Source of the DNA: DATDYA01 sp035289165
GTDB taxonomy: Bacteria > Patescibacteriota > Patescibacteriia > Magasanikbacterales > GWA2-37-8
Reading direction: 5' to 3'
Length of the DNA stretch: 17,369 nucleotides
NCBI GenBank assembly: GCA_035289165.1
Contig: DATDYA010000007.1
Coordinates: 1-17,369, forward strand
The number at the start of each line of letters is the position of its first letter. Positions within the stretch are counted from its first letter, which is position 1. Positions 6,679 through 13,271 of the stretch are shown here, in pieces. A model generated the notes under the pieces. The model saw only the letters and a list, made by a program, of their open reading frames with translations. It did not search any database and was not told where the DNA came from. The translations under genes were made by a program, and so were the position numbers.

Positions 6679-7979
6679 ACGTAGCTTTTAAAAGCAGTGG
6701 TGATTATTTAGAAAAATGGCAAACGAAGAGACCCGCGATGTTTTATCTCTCTGTTTTTGTTATCGCCTTTGTTATTATTGTGTTGCGGCGGGTGGACGTT
6801 GTCGCCTATGCCCAATTTTGGGCAGAGGACGGGACGGTTTGGTATGAAGATGCCTATAATATTGGTGTTTCATCGATTTTTATTCCCCAGTCAGGGTATC
6901 TTCAAACATTTTCTCGTCTGGTCGGAATTGGCTCGCAAATTTTGCCTCTGGTTTACGCGCCGTTGTTTTTTAATATTATTGCCATAATAATAAAAATCAT
7001 TCCGATCCTCTTCATTTTTTCTAAGCGTTATCGGAAAAACTTTCCTTCAATTTTAGTGCCAGTTATTTTGAGCTTGGTTTATTTATCTTTACCAAATACC
7101 AGCGAAGTCTATGCCAATGTCACTAATGCCCATTGGTATTTAGCAACCACTGCTTTTCTTGTCTTCACTGCGGAACGAGCGACTAGTCGCGCGGGGAAAA
7201 TTTTTGATGTCGCGTTGCTTATATTGTCTGGTTTGAGTGGTCCTTTTATTATCTTTCTTTTTCCGGTGGCCGTTATTTGGTGGTGGTTAAATAGAAAAGA
7301 GGGTGTCCCTTGGTTACATCTTATCTCAATGTTCGTGCCATTTGTACTACAGGTAGGTTCGGTGTTATTGACTGGCTCAAGTCGAGTGCCCATGTCTTTG
7401 GGGGCTTCGCTCGCTTTGTTTATTAAGATGACTTCCAGTCAGGTATTTCTTGGAGCACTAGTCGGCAAAGAAGGGTATGCTGAACTTTACAATAGTTTGT
7501 TATTTACCGGTGATTATAAAGCGGCGTTTATATATTTAGTCATATTCTTAATCGGGTCGGGGATTATTTTGTGGGCGTTATTTACGGGGTCAACAAGATT
7601 AAAACTGTTTTTATTTTTTGTCGGCCTGGTATATATTACGGCTATTATTAAACCAATGGCCAGCGCGACAACGCCACAATGGCAAGTAATGGCTTTGCCA
7701 GGTAGTACGATTCGTTATTGGTTTCTGCCCATGTTAGGATTTTTATTAGCTATTTTACAACTATTTAACCGGAAGTCTCCTTTGGTAATGAAATGTTTGG
7801 GAATTTGTCTGCTATTAATTATGCTGTATGGCATGAAATTCGAATGGGTTTATAAGGCTTGGCCGAATTTAGCCTTTTCAAGGCAGGTTAAACAGTTTGA
7901 AGAGGTAGCTAGTGGGACCAAATATATATTTAAGATTATGCCCGAGAATTGGGCGACGATGAAGTTGATTAAACACTAA
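6654..7979 (+). CDS. Multi-pass membrane protein, putative GT-C-type glycosyltransferase
   Basis: A 441-residue integral membrane protein with roughly ten hydrophobic segments. After the first membrane span (about 29-45) comes a loop with FWAEDG (55-60) and a second Glu-Asp pair (65-66). Acidic pairs in the first outer loop are the catalytic hallmark of GT-C enzymes, which take sugars from polyprenyl-phosphate donors outside the membrane. A conserved-looking NAHWYL motif follows (about 138-143). I recall similar uncharacterised membrane proteins sharing FWAEDG, but no named family. It overlaps the GT2 gene by 25 bases. This fits a pathway in which the GT2 enzyme charges the lipid carrier and this protein uses it for a surface glycan or glycoprotein. 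The catalytic role is inference. Confidence 0.65.
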   Translation: MEKFFQKINVAFKSSGDYLEKWQTKRPAMFYLSVFVIAFVIIVLRRVDVVAYAQFWAEDGTVWYEDAYNIGVSSIFIPQSGYLQTFSRLVGIGSQILPLVYAPLFFNIIAIIIKIIPILFIFSKRYRKNFPSILVPVILSLVYLSLPNTSEVYANVTNAHWYLATTAFLVFTAERATSRAGKIFDVALLILSGLSGPFIIFLFPVAVIWWWLNRKEGVPWLHLISMFVPFVLQVGSVLLTGSSRVPMSLGASLALFIKMTSSQVFLGALVGKEGYAELYNSLLFTGDYKAAFIYLVIFLIGSGIILWALFTGSTRLKLFLFFVGLVYITAIIKPMASATTPQWQVMALPGSTIRYWFLPMLGFLLAILQLFNRKSPLVMKCLGICLLLIMLYGMKFEWVYKAWPNLAFSRQVKQFEEVASGTKYIFKIMPENWATMKLIKH

Positions 7980-8047
7980 TAAAGTGGGCTTGTAGGCAAT
8001 TGTCGGTTGTTGTAAGATAGTGGGACTAATAAGTTGAATAGTTTAAT

Positions 8048-8326
8048 ATGTCACAGGTTCCTCAAATGGGGGAGGACATATACGTCGATAGCGCGTATTT
8101 TTTGGACCATGGTCAGGATGATCGCGAGGGTGGTTTGGCACGGATCATCAAGATTTGGGAAGTGGAATGTAATGGTGAGATACACCACCGTTTAGAAGTC
8201 GAAGAGTTTCCTGGTTTATCCTATGGTTGGGAGTTTGACTTGGCCGACCAACAGAGAAAATTAAAAGAAAGATTTGGTCTACAGCGAGCGCATCTTAACC
8301 CGGATTCACGCCATCAATTTAATTGA
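8048..8326 (+). CDS. Small hypothetical protein (92 residues)
   Basis: I do not recognise this acidic, soluble protein. It has no signal peptide, membrane segment or Cys pair. The composition (many Glu, Asp, Trp, His) and a beta-rich middle, roughly 30-65, suggest a compact single domain. It begins 68 bases after the membrane glycosyltransferase-like gene with no good Shine-Dalgarno; a weak promoter-like pair (TTGTAG at 7990-7995, TAAGAT at 8013-8018, 17 bases between) precedes it. The stop is TGA, one of the few in the window, which supports standard reading of UGA. The next gene starts 46 bases on. Protein-like composition supports coding, but the frame is short and unconfirmed. Confidence 0.6.
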   Translation: MSQVPQMGEDIYVDSAYFLDHGQDDREGGLARIIKIWEVECNGEIHHRLEVEEFPGLSYGWEFDLADQQRKLKERFGLQRAHLNPDSRHQFN

Positions 8327-8372
8327 TCATTTTTATTTACTTTTTTGTGAAAAAGCCTAATAGTTTGTTAGT

Positions 8373-9437
8373 ATGGGAAAAGATGAAAAAGATTTGGTTA
8401 TAAACCGGTGGGAATTAAGTAAGGGGAAAATTGATATCGGCGGCCACGATCTTTTGGTTGGATTTAACGAACCAGCTTTTAAGTTTTCTCAAAAAAATCT
8501 TAAGGAAGGTGACTTGGATTCAAAGTTGAGTGCTAGATTTATAACATATTTTTTGCCTTTAGTTCAGGTGGCCCGGGCCCAGAAAAGGAGGCCAAGAATG
8601 TTTGTAGTTAGTGGGTTAAATATGGCTTTGAGGTGGAATGCTAAGAACGACAGACAAAGAAAAATAATGATGGTTGATAACAATCTGAAGCTGGATTTTT
8701 TGAGAAGTTTTTTTGAGCACTTTTTTCCAGATGATTTTTCGGTTATTGAATATATTGTGTCCCAGGATCCGATTAAAATATCCGAGGATAAGCTACTAGC
8801 TCTTTGGAAAATTCTAGAACGTAAATATTCGGAGGAGGTAAATGACTTAAAATTAATTTTGGCAAGGTATAAGAAACCGCGTTTATTCGGTGGACATGAA
8901 ATATCGCCTCGAGCGACAGATTATATGAATTCCCAGAGTGAAGATCTGATTGGGTCTTTTAAGTATGCCGTTTCTCATCTTTTTGCCCTGGGTGATGTGA
9001 ATTTTGAAGGTAACTATATTCATAATCCGATTGGTTATGCTACAGTCGGCGGCCCGGCGGAGAGGGTTTTTAATATTATTCGTGAGCTGGCCCTGAAAAC
9101 TCTGCAGGATGTGGCGGAGTTATTATTTGATCGCGAAGTTATTTTCAAAAATAACCTGCGCTTGGTTATTGAAAATGAAACCCACGCTCCAACCCCGTAT
9201 AATGGCTGTTTCGAAGGGCCGGGTAGCGGGAAGCTCCGACTTTCCGAAGTTACCTTTGAAAATGGGTTAAATTTAGATTATTATGACCAAAAAATCAAAT
9301 TGAAACCAGATATGGATTATTTGTATAGCCTGGTGGATAAACAAGAATATACCCAATTTTGGAATGATTATCGAGGTCGTTACTTTAATTTAAAAAATAG
9401 ATACCGCGAAGCTTATTATTTGGAGACAGATTTTTAA
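8373..9437 (+). CDS. Hypothetical protein of 354 residues, unknown function
   Basis: Not recognised. The protein is soluble by appearance and mixed alpha/beta, without signal peptide or membrane spans. Stretches that look conserved are a hydrophobic strand followed by a Ser-Gly turn (FVVSGLNMALRW, about 76-87), a GGHEISPRATDYM segment near 173-185, a Gly/Asn/His-rich segment NFEGNYIHNPIGYATVGGP near 209-227, and ENETHAPTPYNGCFEGPGSG near 271-290. The His, Asn and Gly clusters in the C-terminal half could build a ligand- or metal-binding site, but I assign no activity. It sits between the small 92-residue gene and the yidC unit, all in one direction. The length and clean frame make a real gene very likely. 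Confidence 0.8.
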   Translation: MGKDEKDLVINRWELSKGKIDIGGHDLLVGFNEPAFKFSQKNLKEGDLDSKLSARFITYFLPLVQVARAQKRRPRMFVVSGLNMALRWNAKNDRQRKIMMVDNNLKLDFLRSFFEHFFPDDFSVIEYIVSQDPIKISEDKLLALWKILERKYSEEVNDLKLILARYKKPRLFGGHEISPRATDYMNSQSEDLIGSFKYAVSHLFALGDVNFEGNYIHNPIGYATVGGPAERVFNIIRELALKTLQDVAELLFDREVIFKNNLRLVIENETHAPTPYNGCFEGPGSGKLRLSEVTFENGLNLDYYDQKIKLKPDMDYLYSLVDKQEYTQFWNDYRGRYFNLKNRYREAYYLETDF

Positions 9438-9447
9438 AATACGTCCT

Positions 9448-9476
9448 TTGCTTTTTTTACCATTTTGTGCTAGAAT
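9448..9476 (+). promoter_or_regulatory. Candidate promoter of the yidC-SPFH unit
   Basis: TTGCTT (9448-9453) and TAGAAT (9471-9476) are separated by 17 bases. The -10 element matches five of six consensus bases, the -35 only three. Transcription would begin near 9483, very close to the ATG at 9486, so the transcript would be almost leaderless. Confidence 0.45.
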
Positions 9477-9485
9477 AAGGTCATT

Positions 9486-10178
9486 ATGTTAGCCGACTTG
9501 TGGTTTACTTATCTTTATCAGCCGCTTTTTAACGCGCTGATCTGGATTTATGCAAACATCGCCGACCAAAATCTTGGGTGGGCCGTTATTTGGCTCACTA
9601 TTTTTTTACGCGTAATCTTACTACCTTTCACTATTATTTCTGAACGCAATGCTATTCGGGAAGCCAAGGTGGAGGCGGAAGTAGCGAAAATCGCTGAAGC
9701 TTACAAACATGATCGGGTCGCCCAGAAAGCGGAAATTCGGAAACTCATGAAGAAAAACCATGTCTCTCCCTGGGCCAAGGTATTTTCTCTAGGCGTACAG
9801 TTTTTAGTCTTAATCTTGTTGTATCAAGTGTTTGTGCGTGGTATTACCGGAGAAAAGGTAGTAAAGATTTTATATCCAATGATAGATTTTCCCGGAGCAA
9901 TCAATATTAATTTTTATGGGTTTAATATCGGCAAGGTCCATGATTTAGTTTGGCCAACTATTACCGCTCTTTATCTTTTTATTTCAATTATCATCGAAAA
10001 CAAGTCGGACAAAGGTTGGAACCGTTCTAAAGCTAGTTTTGCTATTATTTTCCCCTTGTTCACCTTTTTTGCCCTTTGGCTACTGCCCATGGTTAAAGCC
10101 TTATTTATTTTGACTTCTATGATTTTTTCTGATATCATAAAGCTATTCCGCATGGTGTTCTTTCCGGTTAAACCTTAA
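9486..10178 (+). CDS. yidC: YidC/Oxa1-family membrane protein insertase
   Basis: This protein inserts and folds membrane proteins alone or with SecYEG. At 230 residues it is the short form without the large periplasmic domain of proteobacterial YidC. The family start is clear: YQPLFNALIWIY, then NLGWAVIWLTIFLRVILLPFT, with Arg42 inside the first conserved membrane span. That Arg corresponds to the positively charged residue of the hydrophilic substrate groove. A charged cytoplasmic hairpin (about 55-95) follows, then four more hydrophobic segments. No lipobox Cys is seen near the N-terminus, unlike Gram-positive YidC lipoproteins. The next gene, encoding an SPFH protein, starts 10 bases after the stop. 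The usual partner genes rpmH and rnpA are not in this window. Confidence 0.9.
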   Translation: MLADLWFTYLYQPLFNALIWIYANIADQNLGWAVIWLTIFLRVILLPFTIISERNAIREAKVEAEVAKIAEAYKHDRVAQKAEIRKLMKKNHVSPWAKVFSLGVQFLVLILLYQVFVRGITGEKVVKILYPMIDFPGAININFYGFNIGKVHDLVWPTITALYLFISIIIENKSDKGWNRSKASFAIIFPLFTFFALWLLPMVKALFILTSMIFSDIIKLFRMVFFPVKP

Positions 10179-10188
10179 TTTTTTACAT

Positions 10189-10761
10189 ATGGCTGGCGAT
10201 TCATTAGATAAATTAATGTATTCATTTGTCGTGGAGGATGTACTGAAAGGCTTGTTTATATATGTCCCACCAGGTTATGTTGCCTGTGTATATGACCTTG
10301 GCCGGGGAGTGCTGAAGAAAGTTTTGACTCCCGGGTTGCATTTAAAAATTCCGTTCTGGCAAAAGGCCAAATTGTTTAACACCCAAACTCTGGAATACAG
10401 TATTTCTCGCCAGTTTGATGCTCAGAATGAAAAAGCCATGGGAGATATCCCAATTGCCGCTGTGACCGAAGATGGTAAACGAGTTGGAGTGGAAGGGACG
10501 GTTTTGTTAAGACTGGATGTCCATCAGATTCCTTCTATTTGGCAAACGATTGGTGAAGACTTCGTGGCAAAAATTGTCCGGCCAACTATTCGTAGCCGGA
10601 TACGTATGGTTTTCAGCCGGTTTAATCACAGTGACATTGTGGGCGGAAAACGTGACGCCGTGGAGATGGAATTAAAGAACGAATTGGAGAGAATCTTCTA
10701 TGCCCGGGGGATCTATGTGGAAAATGTCCTGTTGAGCGAGATTTCACAAATTAATCAATAA
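10189..10761 (+). CDS. SPFH/band 7 (prohibitin-stomatin) domain protein, short form
   Basis: SPFH proteins oligomerise at membranes and regulate proteases or membrane-protein quality control. The 190-residue protein matches the SPFH core: a VPPGYVACVYDLGRG start (about 26-40), a TPGLHLKIPF strand near 48-57, the EYSISR strand, a TEDGKRVGVEGTVLLRLD segment (about 95-112), and the C-terminal RIFYARGIYVENVLLSEI. Two usual parts are missing: there is no clear N-terminal membrane span, only a mildly hydrophobic stretch, and the long coiled-coil tail is absent because the protein ends right after the domain. It is likely translated with yidC (10-base gap). An intrinsic terminator follows. In E. coli the SPFH pair HflK/HflC has been cross-linked in complexes with FtsH and YidC, so a joint membrane quality-control role is a reasonable inference. 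Confidence 0.82.
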   Translation: MAGDSLDKLMYSFVVEDVLKGLFIYVPPGYVACVYDLGRGVLKKVLTPGLHLKIPFWQKAKLFNTQTLEYSISRQFDAQNEKAMGDIPIAAVTEDGKRVGVEGTVLLRLDVHQIPSIWQTIGEDFVAKIVRPTIRSRIRMVFSRFNHSDIVGGKRDAVEMELKNELERIFYARGIYVENVLLSEISQINQ

Positions 10762-10769
10762 AAAAAGTC

Positions 10770-10798
10770 AAACCCTCCTCCTAAAAAGAGGAGGGTTT
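10770..10798 (+). terminator. Rho-independent terminator after the yidC-SPFH unit
   Basis: An eleven-pair stem: AAACCCTCCTC (10770-10780) pairs perfectly with GAGGAGGGTTT (10788-10798) around a 7-base loop. A T-run closes it (10796-10799) and an A-run precedes it (10760-10766), so it could work on either strand. It separates the membrane unit from the heat-shock cluster. Confidence 0.9.
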
Positions 10799-10817
10799 TC
10801 TGTGGATAACAGCCTTA

Positions 10818-10845
10818 TTGACAGTCTCGCTAGAAGTGGTATATT
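10818..10845 (+). promoter_or_regulatory. Promoter of hrcA-grpE
   Basis: A perfect TTGACA (-35, 10818-10823) is followed by 16 bases and TATATT (-10, 10840-10845); TATTAT at 10842-10847 gives an 18-base alternative. Transcription would begin near 10852, inside the operator, leaving a leader of about 20 bases before the hrcA ATG. Confidence 0.8.
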
Positions 10846-10873
10846 ATCACTCGTGAACTTAGAGTGATAATAT
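10841..10873 (+). promoter_or_regulatory. CIRCE-like HrcA operator
   Basis: Two perfectly complementary 12-base arms, ATATTATCACTC (10841-10852) and GAGTGATAATAT (10862-10873), are separated by 9 bases. The spacing and the CACTC/GAGTG core equal the CIRCE consensus (TTAGCACTC-N9-GAGTGCTAA), but the G/C pair next to the core is replaced by T/A. The repeat covers part of the -10 element, the predicted transcription start and the first two bases of the hrcA ATG, an ideal place for repression by HrcA. Confidence 0.88.
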
Positions 10874-11558
10874 GAACTCTCGCCAGGAACAGCTATTAAA
10901 ATTGGTTATTGAAAGCCATGTGGAGACAGCCGAGCCAGTCGGGTCTAAATTTTTGGTTTCCGAAGGAAGACTGGACTGGAGTGAGGCGACGGTTCGGAAT
11001 GAATTACGCGAATTGGAAGAAGAAGGGTATTTGAGTCATCCCCATACTTCGGCGGGGAGAATGCCAACGGAAAAAGGTTATCGTTTTTATCTCGAGTCTT
11101 TAGATTTAAATCAAAGACAGGTTGGTAAAAAAGACGGTGAGATGTTAGTAAAAATAAAAGAGGTAAAAGGAGATGACGAGACAAAAGGAAAAGTTTTGGC
11201 GAAAACTTTAGCGGAGATTTCGCATCAGACAATTATTGTCGCTTTTTCACCAGAAAAAATATATTACACTGGTTTGACCAACCTTTTTCAACAGCCAGAA
11301 TTTTCTGAACTTAACCTAGTCGTAAATTTGACCAATGTTTTTGACCGTTGCGAGGAATGTGTCGAAGATTTTTACGATGCGGTAATGAACGAACCAAAAT
11401 ATTTTGTTGGTAACGATCAGCCGTTTGGTTCAATGTTGAGTGTCTTGGCCGCTCGTTGGCCCAAAACCGACAAAGGACTAGTGGCTTTACTTGGTCCAAT
11501 GCGGATGGATTATTTGACTAATTATGCCTTGCTCAAAAAGGCGCTAGAAGTAATATAA
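10872..11558 (+). CDS. hrcA: Heat-inducible transcription repressor HrcA, compact form
   Basis: HrcA binds CIRCE and represses chaperone genes until heat stress removes it. The N-terminal winged helix is well conserved: RQEQLLKLVIE, TAEPVGSKFL, ATVRNELRELEEEGYL and HPHTSAGRMPTEKGYRFYL (within residues 1-75). The C-terminal end, LLGPMRMDYLTNY, also matches the family's closing block. At 228 residues it is far shorter than the usual 340 or so, and since both ends are present the shortening must lie in the middle, in the GAF-like and dimerisation-insert region. The start is fixed by the homology beginning a few residues after the ATG at 10872, which overlaps the operator. grpE follows after 3 bases, so autoregulation would cover grpE too. 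Confidence 0.93.
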   Translation: MNSRQEQLLKLVIESHVETAEPVGSKFLVSEGRLDWSEATVRNELRELEEEGYLSHPHTSAGRMPTEKGYRFYLESLDLNQRQVGKKDGEMLVKIKEVKGDDETKGKVLAKTLAEISHQTIIVAFSPEKIYYTGLTNLFQQPEFSELNLVVNLTNVFDRCEECVEDFYDAVMNEPKYFVGNDQPFGSMLSVLAARWPKTDKGLVALLGPMRMDYLTNYALLKKALEVI

Positions 11559-11561
11559 GTT

Positions 11562-12143
11562 ATGCCAAACGACGATTTACAAGACCAAAAAGATGAAAAT
11601 TTAGAAGAACCAAAAGAAGCTGAAGTAAAAGAAGAGCCAGAATCGGAAGACAAAAAGAGTTTTTTTCATCGCGATTGCAAACACTGTGAAAAATATAAGG
11701 CCGAGCGGGATGAATTTAAAGCTGGTTGGCAAAGGGCTTTAGCCGATTACAAGAATCTCCAGCAAGAAATCGCTAATCGCCGTGGTGAATGGGTACAAAT
11801 GAGTGAACAACAGATTTTGGAAGAGTTTATACCGATTTATGAGAATTTTAAAAAAGCTTTTGGGCACCACCCCGAACTAGATGGAGAAAATGAGGAACAT
11901 AAGAAAATGAAGAATTGGATTCAAGGAGTAGGGTATATCATGAAGCAATATGGGGATGTTTTAAAAAGCCATGGGGTAGAAGAAATTAAAACGGTTGATG
12001 AAAAGTTTGATCCCCGTTTCCATGAAGCCTCGGGAGAAGAAGAAAGCGACAAAGAAGCAGGAACAATTTTAAGAGAAGTAGCGGGAGGATATACCATGGG
12101 TGGACGGGTAATAAAGGTGGCCAAAGTAATCATTGCTAAATAA
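11562..12143 (+). CDS. grpE: Nucleotide exchange factor GrpE
   Basis: GrpE releases ADP from DnaK and so drives the chaperone cycle. The 193-residue protein has the family layout: a disordered acidic N-terminus (1-35), a long helix for dimerisation (about 40-95, containing RALADYKNLQQE), then the C-terminal beta domain with HGVEEIKTVDEKFDPRFHEA and the ending GGYTMGGRVIKVAKVIIAK pattern. A Cys-x-x-Cys pair (CKHC, near residue 40) stands at the start of the helix, which I do not know as a general GrpE feature. It starts 3 bases after hrcA without a Shine-Dalgarno, so coupling or co-transcription is likely. hsp20 lies 70 bases downstream. Confidence 0.95.
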   Translation: MPNDDLQDQKDENLEEPKEAEVKEEPESEDKKSFFHRDCKHCEKYKAERDEFKAGWQRALADYKNLQQEIANRRGEWVQMSEQQILEEFIPIYENFKKAFGHHPELDGENEEHKKMKNWIQGVGYIMKQYGDVLKSHGVEEIKTVDEKFDPRFHEASGEEESDKEAGTILREVAGGYTMGGRVIKVAKVIIAK

Positions 12144-12153
12144 AATATTTATT

Positions 12154-12159
12154 TATACT
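12154..12159 (+). promoter_or_regulatory. Candidate -10 element of a separate hsp20 promoter
   Basis: TATACT (five of six consensus bases) would place the transcription start near 12166, exactly at the base of the leader hairpin. The -35 match is poor (TTGCTA at 12133-12138, 15-base gap), so this call is tentative. The short grpE-hsp20 gap has no terminator, so read-through from hrcA is equally possible. Confidence 0.35.
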
Positions 12160-12165
12160 TCTAAT

Positions 12166-12206
12166 TTCTCCTAGTATCGCACGGTACCGGGAGAAGAGAA
12201 AAGGAG
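12166..12206 (+). promoter_or_regulatory. hsp20 leader hairpin and strong ribosome-binding site
   Basis: Bases 12166-12176 pair with 12185-12195 (TTCTCC/GGAGAA perfect at the base, one wobble and one mismatch above, 8-base loop). The Shine-Dalgarno AAGGAG (12201-12206) lies 7 bases before the ATG at 12214. The bases CTCCT (12168-12172) could pair either with the hairpin's own right arm or with AGGAG of the Shine-Dalgarno, giving two alternative folds. Small heat-shock genes are often controlled by RNA thermometers, so this is a candidate, not a proven one. Confidence 0.5.
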
Positions 12207-12213
12207 TAAACGT

Positions 12214-12666
12214 ATGTCTTTAATTCGTTGGACCCCGATGTGGGACCCTTTTGAGGAGATGGACGAGGTAATGAGCCGTCTCCCGGCTGTGCAAGGCGGA
12301 CAAGGCTTGCAGAAAGCCTTTGTCCCAGCCATGGATATTTACCAAACCGACAAGGCCGTGGTCCTGGAAACACCTTTAGCCGGTGTTAAACCAGAAGATG
12401 TGACGGTGACCGTTGAAAAAGGTGTTTTAACCGTTCAAGGCCAAAGTAGCAAAGAACATGAGGTGGATGAGAAGAACTATTATCGTAAAGAAGTGAGAAG
12501 CGGCTCTTTCTTCCGTCAGGTGGCTTTGCCAGTACTAGTCACTGAAGACAAGGTAAGCGCTGAATTTGAAAATGGTATTTTGAAAGTTACTTGTCCCAAA
12601 GCCCAACCAACTCAAGCCAAGAAAGTAAGCGTGAAGGTTGTGAAAAAGGAAAACGGAAAGAAATAA
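12214..12666 (+). CDS. Hsp20/alpha-crystallin small heat shock protein
   Basis: Small heat-shock proteins bind unfolding proteins without ATP and hand them to DnaK/DnaJ/GrpE, encoded all around this gene. The 150-residue length is typical. An N-terminal arm with WDPFEEMDEVM (about 10-20) precedes the alpha-crystallin domain (about 38-135), which starts at PAMDIYQTDKAVVLETPLAGV and ends with ENGILKVTCPKA, the family's A-x-x-x-n-G-v-L-like motif. A C-terminal Val-Ser-Val in KKVSVKV corresponds to the I-x-I anchor used in oligomer assembly. The start at 12214 is fixed by AAGGAG at 12201-12206, one of the few clear ribosome-binding sites in the window. A hairpin terminator follows the stop by 15 bases. 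Confidence 0.96.
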   Translation: MSLIRWTPMWDPFEEMDEVMSRLPAVQGGQGLQKAFVPAMDIYQTDKAVVLETPLAGVKPEDVTVTVEKGVLTVQGQSSKEHEVDEKNYYRKEVRSGSFFRQVALPVLVTEDKVSAEFENGILKVTCPKAQPTQAKKVSVKVVKKENGKK

Positions 12667-12681
12667 TCGTCAATTAAGTAA

Positions 12682-12703
12682 AAGAGGTGGCTAGCCACCT
12701 CTT
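12682..12703 (+). terminator. Hairpin terminator after hsp20
   Basis: Nine perfect pairs, AAGAGGTGG (12682-12690) with CCACCTCTT (12695-12703), around the loop CTAG. Only a short pyrimidine tail (CTCT) follows instead of a full T-run, so termination may be partial. Confidence 0.65.
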
Positions 12704-12713
12704 CTCTAAGGGG

Positions 12714-13241
12714 ATGATTAAATTTTTAAAATCTATGGGATTAATTAGGTTTGTTTGGGAGAATGTTTTAAATACACAATTTTTTACAGCAGTTATAGCA
12801 TTGATAGCAGTTGCTGTTGCTTATCAAATCGGAGTTAAGCAAAATGAAATAAATAGGCAGATTGGTAACCTCCAAGATTCAGTTGAATTATATGCCTCTG
12901 CCGCCTTATCAGTTAACCAGAATGAAAAAGGTGAGACTATATCTTTGACACCTTATATATTAATACAAAATGTCGGCACTAGGCTTGTCTATTTCGATAA
13001 GTACAATTTTAATGGAAGGATATATGAAGTGGGTGGACAAGTGAGACCGTCTACTTACTCACAAGCACAAAATAATTTTTATAGAATTGAATTACCAACA
13101 AACGGAGAAAGCCATGTGTCTTTGTATGTAGATTTTACAGATATGGATAGTAGGAAGTGGCGCTCCCAAATTATTGCAGATAGACGTACTGGGGTTGAAT
13201 GGGATGTCAAAACCTATCATAGAGAGGAAATAAGTAGGTAA
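12714..13241 (+). CDS. Hypothetical single-span membrane protein inside the chaperone cluster
   Basis: Not recognised. From the ATG at 12714 it encodes 175 residues: a short basic N-terminus, one membrane span (FFTAVIALIAVAVAYQIGV, about 22-40), a short helical linker with KQNEINRQIGNLQDSVELYA, then a beta-rich domain with the pattern PYILIQNVGTRLVYFDKYNF. The frame continues upstream to a GTG at 12687, but that codon lies in the stem of the hsp20 terminator, so the ATG is preferred; AAGGGG abuts it directly, an unusual zero spacing. Many ATA, AGG and AGA codons and an AT-rich composition set it apart from dnaK and hsp20. It breaks the otherwise regular hrcA-grpE-hsp20-dnaK-dnaJ order, suggesting a late insertion. 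I have no function to offer. Confidence 0.75.
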   Translation: MIKFLKSMGLIRFVWENVLNTQFFTAVIALIAVAVAYQIGVKQNEINRQIGNLQDSVELYASAALSVNQNEKGETISLTPYILIQNVGTRLVYFDKYNFNGRIYEVGGQVRPSTYSQAQNNFYRIELPTNGESHVSLYVDFTDMDSRKWRSQIIADRRTGVEWDVKTYHREEISR

Positions 13242-13271
13242 TTTATAAATTTAATTAATCATATACGTATT

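Noticed and set aside
12687..12713. GTG start at 12687 for the inserted membrane ORF
   Set aside because: The codon lies inside the stem of the hsp20 terminator hairpin and adds nine residues unrelated to a membrane-protein N-terminus; the ATG at 12714 is more likely.
13242..13271. CIRCE element upstream of dnaK
   Set aside because: The 30 bases are AT-rich but contain no CACTC-N9-GAGTG arrangement, nor is one found within the preceding ORF's end.
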